Assembly: GCA_016295355.1 (NCBI GenBank) | Contig: JAEDLK010000026.1 | Location: 1-20,476 of the forward strand | From: Clostridiaceae bacterium | GTDB lineage: Bacteria; Bacillota; Clostridia; Oscillospirales; Acutalibacteraceae | Direction: 5' to 3' | DNA length: 20,476 bases | In this document: one piece after another, positions 14,364 to 20,476 of the stretch | Layout: each line of letters begins with the position of its first letter | Position numbering within the stretch: the stretch's first letter is position 1 | Translations under genes and position numbers: made by a program | Notes under the pieces: model-generated | What the model saw: only the letters and a program-made list of their open reading frames with translations | Told to the model about the DNA's origin: nothing | The model's database searches: none

Positions 14364-15212
14364 TTAGGCATTCACCGTTTCGTTGACGGCCATTGCCACA
14401 CACTGACCAAACTGAACCGGATACTCTTTTCCGCTGTTGATGTCCTCGGAAAAGGTTGGGTCTAACCGAATGGTATCCGGCTCCACCAACAGAACGACCG
14501 TACTCCCACCGAATTCAAACCAGCCCTTGTCCTGCCCTTTCTTAAAAGCACCGGCATCATGCAAATTGGTGATTTTCCCCACCAATAAAGCACCGATTTC
14601 CACCTGTGTAATCGTCCCAAAATGGGCGGTTTCCATGATAGTATAAGACCGACAGTTGCGTACAAATACGGGAAACCGGCGAAGGGCGATGGGACGGACT
14701 GTATGAAGCACGCCGGAAATAAAGGTGTTGTTATTTTTTGTACCGTCATCTACATAGCAATAATGGTGATAATCGTTTTTTCGCAACCTAAAAACCAAGC
14801 AATAACCTTGTTGATAGCGAGCACTGATTGGGTCATTCCCCAACAAATCAGAAATAGAGTAATGGCTCTGTTTAATAGGAAGAACCGTTCCATCCTCAAT
14901 ACGATATACACTTAACAGGCCGTCGGCCGGAGAAATAAACGCTTCCGGGCGATGGTCAACCGGACGGCATTCGGGCCGAATGGCACGGCAGAAAAAATCG
15001 TTAAAGCTCTCAAAGAACTGTTTTTGATAATCCGCCCGGCAAATACCGTATTTGTTCATGAAGGGTCTCACCATGGGTCTTGAAAGAGCGCTGCTTAAAA
15101 ACCGCCCGGCAACCACAGAGCAAAAACGCGCAGACAACAGTCTTAATACCACTCTGCCAAAGGCTGTGTGATACAAAAAGCGCACTGCCAAACCGTCCTT
15201 CTCCTGTTCCAT
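14364..15212 (-). CDS. psd: Phosphatidylserine decarboxylase proenzyme
   Basis: This 282-residue membrane-associated enzyme converts phosphatidylserine to phosphatidylethanolamine. The self-cleavage motif is FGGST; cleavage before Ser237 should give a small alpha chain carrying the pyruvoyl group and a large beta chain. The other expected processing residues are Asp97 in SPADG (94-98), a histidine in DYHHYCYVDDG (148-158) and the His in GVLHTVRP. The hydrophobic N-terminal region suits membrane attachment. The ATG at 15210-15212 has AGGAGG five bases upstream. It is a single gene with its own promoter. Phosphatidylserine synthase, often adjacent, is not in the window. Confidence 0.92.
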   Translation of the reverse strand: MEQEKDGLAVRFLYHTAFGRVVLRLLSARFCSVVAGRFLSSALSRPMVRPFMNKYGICRADYQKQFFESFNDFFCRAIRPECRPVDHRPEAFISPADGLLSVYRIEDGTVLPIKQSHYSISDLLGNDPISARYQQGYCLVFRLRKNDYHHYCYVDDGTKNNNTFISGVLHTVRPIALRRFPVFVRNCRSYTIMETAHFGTITQVEIGALLVGKITNLHDAGAFKKGQDKGWFEFGGSTVVLLVEPDTIRLDPTFSEDINSGKEYPVQFGQCVAMAVNETVNA

Positions 15213-15262
15213 GCCATCCTCCTATCACTTCAAAAGATACAATACGACAATTCATTGTGTTC

Positions 15263-15291
15263 AGTATAGCATAATTTTTCATAAGATGCAA
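15263..15291 (-). promoter_or_regulatory. psd promoter
   Basis: Minus strand TTGCAT (15286-15291), 17-base spacer and TATACT (15263-15268), about 50 bases before the psd start. The hexamers are identical to those before the nucleoside hydrolase gene. Confidence 0.7.
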
Positions 15292-15352
15292 TCACTCTCC
15301 CATGGTAGATTTAAGCAGCTTCTCCTTTTAAGGACGGCCTTGATCCGTTCAC

Positions 15353-15396
15353 AAAAACCGGCACCCCATGGTCGGTTGGACCACAGGGCGCCGGTT
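15353..15396 (-). terminator. Terminator of the hydrogenase operon
   Basis: On the minus strand 15380-15396 pairs with 15356-15372 over 17 positions, three of them G-U, and the RNA continues in a T-run (AAAAA at 15353-15357 on the plus strand). It lies 25 bases after the hydA stop. Confidence 0.85.
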
Positions 15397-15420
15397 ATTT
15401 TATCCGGTTTAAGCGGATGA

Positions 15421-17172
15421 TCAATAATTGTACTTCTTGCGAGCGGTATAGCTGGTATGCAAAGCCTCGTGTGCCTTATGGCAACCGAAGCTCTCGTACC
15501 ACTTGCCCTCACCGTACAAAGCCTTGATAGCGGGAGATTCATGCGATTTACGCAACGTCATAGCTTCATCCTGATCGTACAAAGCCTTGGCACGGACGGC
15601 CTTTAAATCGACGGTATCGCGTACATACTGCGGCTGAATCGGCTGACCGCCGCCATTGACACAACCGCCGGGACAACCCATGACTTCGATAAAGGCCCAA
15701 CCGTTCGGATTACCGGCCTTTAGCTGATCCATCACATATTTTGCAGCGGCCGCACCCGAAGCAACAGCAACCTTTAGATCAGTACCGGCGATGTTAACCG
15801 TTGCTTCCTTAAGACCCCTGGTGCCACGCACGGCATCCAGTTTGACAACCTCGTTGTCTTTGCCGGTCAGCCAGTCATTGGCGGTACGCAAAGCGGCCTC
15901 CATCACGCCGCCGGTAGCACCGAAGATCACGGCAGCACCGGTATCGGCGGCAAACGGATCATCGAATTCCTCATCCGGCAAAGCGGTGAACGTCAAACCG
16001 GCACGCATGATCATACGGGACAGCTCGCGGGTGGTCAACGCAATATCCACATCCGGCACGCCGGCAGCACTCTGATCGGCACGACCGATTTCAAACTTCT
16101 TGGCGGTACAGGGCATCACGCTGACAACCACCAAATCCTTCGGATCAATGCCCTCTTTCTCGGCATAATAGGTCTTGATAACCGCACCTGTCATCTGTTG
16201 CGGAGATTTGCAGGTAGACAAATTCTTGAGCAAATCGGGATAATAGTACTCGCAGAATTTAACCCAACCCGGAGAGCAAGAAGTAATCATCGGCAGAGTA
16301 CCGCCGTTCTTCATACGCTCAACCAGCTCATTGGCCTCTTCCACAATGGTCAAATCAGCACCGAAGTTGGTGTCAAAGACCCTATCAAAGCCCAAGCGAC
16401 GAAGCGCCGACACCATTTTTCCTTCAACATTAGTACCGATCGGCATACCGAAACATTCGCCCAGTGTGGCACGGACGGACGGAGCCACCTGAACCACAAC
16501 ATGCTTACTGCTGTCAGCCAAAGCGGCCCATACCTTATCGGTATCGTCACGCTCGGTCAAAGCACCTGTCGGGCAAACCGCCGTACACTGACCGCACGAG
16601 ATACAAGGCACATCGTTCAGCTTCTTATTAAAGGCACAACCGATCGAGGTATCAATACCACGGTCATTGGCACCGATCACGCTGACATACTGCTCTTGGC
16701 AAGCAGCCACGCAACGACGGCACAGAATGCACTTGTTGTTATCTCTTACCAAATGAGCGCAGGACTCATCCAGCTCATAATGAGGCTTAAAGCCGTCAAA
16801 AGCATCGGCGTCCACGCCGTATTCCAAGCATAGCTTCTGCAGTTCGCAGTTATTGGAACGAACGCAGGACAGACACTTTTTGTCGTGGGTGGAAAGAATC
16901 AGTTCCAAGGTGGTTTTGCGTGCCTGTTGCACCTTCTGAGTGTTGGTCTGAATCTCCATGCCCTCGCTGACAGGGTAAACACAGGCTGTCACCAGTCCGC
17001 GGGCACCGGTAGCCTCAACAACGCAGATACGGCAAGCGCCGATCTCATTGCGTTCTTTCATATAGCACAGTGTGGGGATTTCCACACCGGCAATACGGGC
17101 GGCCTCCAAAATAGTGGAGCCCTTGGGCACGCTAACCGCAATGCCATTGATTTTAACATTTAACATTTCCAT
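15421..17172 (-). CDS. hydA: [FeFe]-hydrogenase catalytic subunit HydA (NADH-dependent, multimeric type)
   Basis: This 583-residue cytoplasmic enzyme reduces protons to H2. In order it has a [2Fe-2S] domain (Cys36, 47, 50, 64), a His-ligated [4Fe-4S] site (His96, Cys100, 103, 109), two [4Fe-4S] clusters (Cys148-158 and Cys190-200) and the H-cluster domain. H-cluster motifs are TSCSPGW (297-303), MPCTAKKFE (353-361) and EVMGCPGGC (496-504). Residue 300 is Ser where the usual TSCCPxW motif has a second Cys. It lies 18 bases after hydB. The start ATG at 17170-17172 has AAAGGAG upstream; Met3 is an alternative start. With HydB it should take electrons from NADH and perhaps ferredoxin (electron confurcation). 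Confidence 0.93.
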   Translation of the reverse strand: MEMLNVKINGIAVSVPKGSTILEAARIAGVEIPTLCYMKERNEIGACRICVVEATGARGLVTACVYPVSEGMEIQTNTQKVQQARKTTLELILSTHDKKCLSCVRSNNCELQKLCLEYGVDADAFDGFKPHYELDESCAHLVRDNNKCILCRRCVAACQEQYVSVIGANDRGIDTSIGCAFNKKLNDVPCISCGQCTAVCPTGALTERDDTDKVWAALADSSKHVVVQVAPSVRATLGECFGMPIGTNVEGKMVSALRRLGFDRVFDTNFGADLTIVEEANELVERMKNGGTLPMITSCSPGWVKFCEYYYPDLLKNLSTCKSPQQMTGAVIKTYYAEKEGIDPKDLVVVSVMPCTAKKFEIGRADQSAAGVPDVDIALTTRELSRMIMRAGLTFTALPDEEFDDPFAADTGAAVIFGATGGVMEAALRTANDWLTGKDNEVVKLDAVRGTRGLKEATVNIAGTDLKVAVASGAAAAKYVMDQLKAGNPNGWAFIEVMGCPGGCVNGGGQPIQPQYVRDTVDLKAVRAKALYDQDEAMTLRKSHESPAIKALYGEGKWYESFGCHKAHEALHTSYTARKKYNY

Positions 17173-17190
17173 GATTCTCGAGCTCCTTTC

Positions 17191-19005
17191 TTACTGTTTG
17201 GAAATGGCCTTGAATTTACAGTTGGCCATGCAAGCACCGCACTTAATGCACTTATTGCCGTTAATCTCGAAGGAAGCCAGCTTGTGATTCGGTGCGATGT
17301 AATCGGTTCTGGTAATGGCATTAACAGGGCAATTCTTGGCGCACATACCGCAGCCGATACATTTATCCTTGTCAATGGTGAAGGTCAGCAGGTTCTTGCA
17401 GACACCGGCCGGGCACTTTTTATCGACCACATGAGCCTCATACTCATCACGGAAGAACTTCAGCGTTGCCAACACGGGATTCGGTGCCGTCTGACCCAAA
17501 CCGCACAGCGAATTCTGCTTAATGTACTGGCACAATTCTTCCAAACGGTCAAGATCTTCAATCGTGCCCTTACCATCGGTAATCTTGTTGAGCAATTCAA
17601 GCAATCTCTTGGTGCCGACACGGCAAGGGGTACATTTACCGCAGGACTCATCAACCGTGAATTCCAAGAAGAACTTGGCCATATCGACCATACAGTTATC
17701 TTCGTCCATAACGATCAAACCGCCGGAGCCCATCATACAACCCATAGCGGTGAGGTTATCGTAGTCAACCTCGACATCAATTAAGCTGGCCGGGATACAA
17801 CCGCCGGAAGGACCGCCGGTCTGAGCCGCCTTAAACTTCTTGCCGTTGGGAATACCACCGCCGATTTCTTCAATAATCTTACGCAGTGTGGTTCCCATGG
17901 GGATTTCCACCAAGCCGGTGTGCTTAATCTTACCGCCCAAAGCAAAGACCTTGGTGCCCTTGGAACGCTCGGTGCCCATGGAAGCGAACCACTCGGCCCC
18001 ACGCAGAATAATCTGCGGAATATTGGCGAAGGTTTCGACATTGTTTTCCACGGTCGGAGAAGCGTACAGACCCTTAACGGCCGGATACGGCGGACGGGGA
18101 CGGGGCTCACCGCGATTACCTTCAATAGAAGTCATCAAAGCTGTTTCTTCGCCGCAAACAAAGGCGCCGGCGCCAAGACGAATGTGCATATCGAAGTCAA
18201 AACCGCTGCCGAAGATATCCTTGCCGAGCAGACCGTATTCTCTGGCCTGATCAATGGCTTTCTGCAAACGCTTAACGGCGATGGGATATTCGGCACGAAC
18301 ATACACATAGCCCTGTGTAGCGCCGATGGCATAGCCGGCAATGGCCATAGCCTCAATCACGGAATGGGGGTCGCCTTCCAACACGGAACGATCCATGAAA
18401 GCACCGGGGTCACCCTCATCGGCATTGCAAACAACATACTTCTGCGGAGCCTTATTGGGAGCGCAGAGTGCCCACTTACGACCGGTGGGGAATCCGCCGC
18501 CGCCACGGCCGCGCAAACCGGAATCAGTGACCACTTTGATAACATCCTCCGGTGTCATCTCGGTTAACACCTTACCCAAGGCCGCATAACCATCCATAGC
18601 GATATACTCTTCAATGTTTTCGGGGTCAATCACACCGCAGTTGCGCAAAACAACACGGTTTTGGGATTTGTAAAAGGCTGTATCCTCCAAGGACACATTG
18701 CCTACGACCTCTTCGGATCCGGTATCATTGTATACCAAACGCTCAACCACACGGCCCTTTAACAGATGCTCTTCAACGATTTCCTTGACATCGTCGGTCG
18801 TTACACGGCTGTAAAAAGTGCCGTCCGGATAGATAATAACCACCGGACCCAATGCGCAAAGACCGAAGCAGCCGGTCTGCACAATTTTTACTTCCTCCGA
18901 AAGTCCATTCGCTTCAATATGCTCCTTAAAAGCATGCTGAATATCATTGCTTCCGGAAGAGGTGCAACCTGTACCGCCGCAAATCAATACCTGTGCACGA
19001 ATCAT
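17191..19005 (-). CDS. hydB: NADH-binding hydrogenase subunit HydB (NuoF-like)
   Basis: This 604-residue flavoprotein subunit oxidises NADH. In order it has a thioredoxin-like [2Fe-2S] domain (Cys9 or Cys14, Cys46, Cys50), the NuoF core with the glycine-rich NADH/FMN loop (GLRGRGGGGFPTGRKW, 163-178), the SCGKCTPC [4Fe-4S] motif (Cys455, 458, 461, with Cys501) and a C-terminal domain with two [4Fe-4S] motifs (Cys549-559 and Cys586-596). This is longer than complex I NuoF and typical of HydB in trimeric [FeFe]-hydrogenases, where the flavin is thought to split or merge electrons between NAD and ferredoxin. The ATG at 19003-19005 follows AAAGGAGGAG. It sits between the small ferredoxin-like gene and hydA. 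Confidence 0.93.
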   Translation of the reverse strand: MIRAQVLICGGTGCTSSGSNDIQHAFKEHIEANGLSEEVKIVQTGCFGLCALGPVVIIYPDGTFYSRVTTDDVKEIVEEHLLKGRVVERLVYNDTGSEEVVGNVSLEDTAFYKSQNRVVLRNCGVIDPENIEEYIAMDGYAALGKVLTEMTPEDVIKVVTDSGLRGRGGGGFPTGRKWALCAPNKAPQKYVVCNADEGDPGAFMDRSVLEGDPHSVIEAMAIAGYAIGATQGYVYVRAEYPIAVKRLQKAIDQAREYGLLGKDIFGSGFDFDMHIRLGAGAFVCGEETALMTSIEGNRGEPRPRPPYPAVKGLYASPTVENNVETFANIPQIILRGAEWFASMGTERSKGTKVFALGGKIKHTGLVEIPMGTTLRKIIEEIGGGIPNGKKFKAAQTGGPSGGCIPASLIDVEVDYDNLTAMGCMMGSGGLIVMDEDNCMVDMAKFFLEFTVDESCGKCTPCRVGTKRLLELLNKITDGKGTIEDLDRLEELCQYIKQNSLCGLGQTAPNPVLATLKFFRDEYEAHVVDKKCPAGVCKNLLTFTIDKDKCIGCGMCAKNCPVNAITRTDYIAPNHKLASFEINGNKCIKCGACMANCKFKAISKQ

Positions 19006-19023
19006 TGTTGTTTTCTCCTCCTT

Positions 19024-19395
19024 TTATGCCTGGTAATTAGCAATCGTGTACTCGGACACGACCTTACCGTCTTTCAAATGTTCCTCAGCTACCCGTACCG
19101 CCTTTTCGGCTGTCATCTTCACATAGGTAACCTTGTCTTTACCGGCCTCGAAAACCTCAACAACCGGCTCATACTGGCAAATACCGATACAGCCGGTCTG
19201 GGAAACCATGACCTTGCCGCTCAGTCCCAACTTTTCAACCTGCTCAACCAGTTCGTTAAGAACCGGACGGGCACCGGCCGCGATACCACAGGTAGCCATA
19301 CCGACCACAACACGAATTTCCTCGCCGCCTTCACGCAGGACAACCTTGTTTTTCATTTTTTCTTTGATTGCTTGCAATTCTGCCAATGACTTCAT
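19024..19395 (-). CDS. (2Fe-2S) ferredoxin-domain protein of the hydrogenase operon
   Basis: This 123-residue protein has a thioredoxin-like ferredoxin fold similar to the C-terminal domain of NuoE/HydC and to the N-terminus of HydB. Conserved segments are VVVGMATCGIAAGA (29-42) and VSQTGCIGICQYEP (64-77). Only three cysteines occur (36, 69, 73); the fourth ligand of a classic NuoE cluster is absent, so a bound cluster would need another ligand or partner. It is about 18 bases upstream of hydB and has AGAAAGGAAG before its ATG. It probably relays electrons or acts as an accessory part of the hydrogenase. It is too short to be the complete HydC subunit, which I expect further upstream. Confidence 0.85.
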   Translation of the reverse strand: MKSLAELQAIKEKMKNKVVLREGGEEIRVVVGMATCGIAAGARPVLNELVEQVEKLGLSGKVMVSQTGCIGICQYEPVVEVFEAGKDKVTYVKMTAEKAVRVAEEHLKDGKVVSEYTIANYQA

Positions 19396-19420
19396 AACTA
19401 TATCTTCCTTTCTGTATGAT

Positions 19421-19972
19421 TTAACTGATTAGGGAATACTGTTCACTCAAATATTCCTTGATCCATTGAATCACTTCGTAACAGTTCAGCGGAACATCGG
19501 ACAGCGTCTGTCGCAATTCCCCGGTATCCAGCGAAACCGTTTGTCCGTTCTTGTCGTGACAAAAGCGGAAGTCGGTATCGGGATGACCTTGAATCAGCGT
19601 CAGCAAACTGGAAACCACATCGCCAAGCGGAATACAGTCGATATGGTCCTTACGGAAGGTGGCGCTGATCACGGTTCCGTGATCAACCGGATGCTCTTCT
19701 TTGCATTTAGACACAAGAGAGAAGCTTCCTCCCGTTTGCTCCGCTTCCATTTTGAAAAGCGGTATGCCCATCCCCACCTTACGGGTGGTTCTGGTTGTAT
19801 AGAAAGGATCCGTGGCCGCTTTGACGGTTTCCTCCGTCATACCGCAACCGTTATCCTTCACGGTAATCGTCAGCGTACGTTCATCCTCATCAAGCAGGAT
19901 TTCAATCAGCGTTGCGCCGGCTTTCACCGAATTTTCAGTAATATCAAGTATGTTCAGAGATAATTCCTTCAT
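19421..19972 (-). CDS. HATPase_c-domain ATP-binding protein
   Basis: This 183-residue protein is mostly a GHKL ATPase domain, as in histidine kinases and anti-sigma factors. It has the N box around Asn14 (LDITENSVKAGA), the G1 box DNGCGM (40-45), the G2 glycines in KVGMGIPLF (66-73) and GTVISATF (99-106). No membrane segment, sensor domain or phospho-acceptor histidine domain is present, so it is not a complete sensor kinase. It may act as an anti-sigma-like or maturation factor tied to hydrogenase expression; that role is inferred from context only. The ATG at 19970-19972 was chosen because it overlaps the PHP stop by ATGA and has AAAGGAAAG upstream; another ATG at 19988-19990 would add six residues. 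Confidence 0.85.
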   Translation of the reverse strand: MKELSLNILDITENSVKAGATLIEILLDEDERTLTITVKDNGCGMTEETVKAATDPFYTTRTTRKVGMGIPLFKMEAEQTGGSFSLVSKCKEEHPVDHGTVISATFRKDHIDCIPLGDVVSSLLTLIQGHPDTDFRFCHDKNGQTVSLDTGELRQTLSDVPLNCYEVIQWIKEYLSEQYSLIS

Positions 19973-20476
19973 GGTCTTTCCTTTATCCACCGTATAAGAC
20001 TGAGCGCTACACCCTGTGGGTCACACGGATCAGCCGGCAGTTCCAACTCCTCGGTCGCCTCCTTAATATCCCACAAATAATGCGCATCAGAGCTGACAAT
20101 CAGGCGATTAGCCGGAATAGACGTGCTGTTGGCGTACTGCTCGACCTTTTGCCGGTCATGCACCTCGGCTACCGTATAACGGGGTATATCCGGGAAGGCA
20201 CCCAAAATGGCGATTACGCCGTTGGAATCCTTGTCAATATGTGCCGGATAACAAGCGCCGCCGAAGGCCTCCACCAACGAAGGGACTTCATCGTAGGACA
20301 CCGTGGTAGCGTTGATGAGCAAATGCTCAACCCGGCCAATCACACGGTCTTGACCATCCATGACCAACTGTTCGCCGAAAATCTCATGACGATTGGGAAT
20401 TTTTATCCGCCGACTCTCCAATGCCGCATCGAACGACATAGCACCCTCTAACGTGCCGAACAGACAAACCACATGA
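19969..20476 (-). CDS. PHP-domain metal-dependent phosphoesterase, C-terminal part
   Basis: The frame is open to the right edge, so the 5' end is missing and the visible 167 residues are the C-terminal portion of a protein usually about 240-280 residues long. Recognisable blocks are VVCLFGTLE, EIFGEQLVMD, LLINATTVSYDEVPSLV, ACYPAHIDKDSNGV and the metal-binding SSDAHYL near the end. PHP proteins hydrolyse phosphoesters using histidine and aspartate metal ligands; the N-terminal HxH motif would lie outside. A GTG at 20470-20472 is in frame, but conserved sequence should begin well upstream of it, so it is not taken as the start. It overlaps the HATPase gene by ATGA and belongs to the hydrogenase operon. 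Its substrate is unknown. Confidence 0.85.
   Translation of the reverse strand, partial: HVVCLFGTLEGAMSFDAALESRRIKIPNRHEIFGEQLVMDGQDRVIGRVEHLLINATTVSYDEVPSLVEAFGGACYPAHIDKDSNGVIAILGAFPDIPRYTVAEVHDRQKVEQYANSTSIPANRLIVSSDAHYLWDIKEATEELELPADPCDPQGVALSLIRWIKERP

Noticed and set aside
16198..16833. Long plus-strand open frame (211 codons) inside hydA
   Set aside because: It is antisense to a clearly conserved hydrogenase gene, has no recognisable motif and no ribosome site; it results from the codon use of hydA.
17920..19389. Plus-strand open frames of over 200 codons opposite hydB and the ferredoxin-like gene
   Set aside because: Antisense shadows of well-conserved iron-sulfur proteins with no features of their own.

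Overview
The window looks like chromosomal DNA of an anaerobic, gut-type Clostridia (Oscillospirales-like). Evidence: the trimeric-type [FeFe]-hydrogenase operon with PHP and HATPase companion genes, a PerR orthologue, an ATPase-less sugar ABC operon with malQ, AAGGAGG-type ribosome binding sites, and strong TTGACA/TATAAT promoters. No phage, transposase, CRISPR array or rRNA is seen. The assignment is an inference from gene content.

Left part (1-3413). Bases 1-450 carry no gene but hold four strong inverted repeats. A PerR regulator (1096-1497) with its own promoter and operator lies upstream of a divergent QueD/PTPS-like gene (451-1017) that has gained a zinc ribbon and lost the usual catalytic cysteine. 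About 1 kb without an intact gene follows (1568-2561). It holds a dispersed hairpin, a terminator-like stem and a 47-residue orphan reading frame. An AraC-type regulator (2562-3413) closes the block.

Decaying sugar operon (3414-6367). The AraC gene is divergent from a plus-strand operon; a tandem 14-bp operator lies between them. The operon holds a broken Gfo/Idh/MocA oxidoreductase, an intact SGNH esterase, a quinone oxidoreductase reduced to its two ends by an internal deletion, and an intact EamA exporter followed by a terminator. It appears to be eroding piecemeal.

tRNA and maltodextrin block (6368-11757). A minus-strand tRNA-Lys/tRNA-Val pair has a perfect consensus promoter and ends at a hairpin that is also found at 1748-1799. 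A minus-strand operon then encodes a lipoprotein sugar-binding protein, two permeases and MalQ (4-alpha-glucanotransferase), for uptake and processing of alpha-glucans. A GC-rich GAAA hairpin sits between the binding-protein gene and the permeases. No ATPase gene is present.

Middle plus-strand genes (11758-14352): a nucleoside hydrolase and a FAD-dependent dehydrogenase, each with its own promoter; the second has a perfect 13-bp hairpin in its leader.

Right part (14353-20476), minus strand: phosphatidylserine decarboxylase as a single gene, then the hydrogenase operon. In transcription order this is PHP phosphoesterase (cut by the window edge), HATPase, 2Fe-2S ferredoxin-like protein, NuoF/HydB and HydA. 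Together HydB and HydA should couple NADH and ferredoxin oxidation to H2 formation; the NuoE/HydC subunit would be expected upstream, outside the window. HydA has Ser300 where the canonical motif has the second of two adjacent cysteines.

I see no clearly new multi-gene system. The best leads are the dispersed GNRA hairpin, the cysteine-less QueD-like gene beside PerR, and the HydA motif variant.
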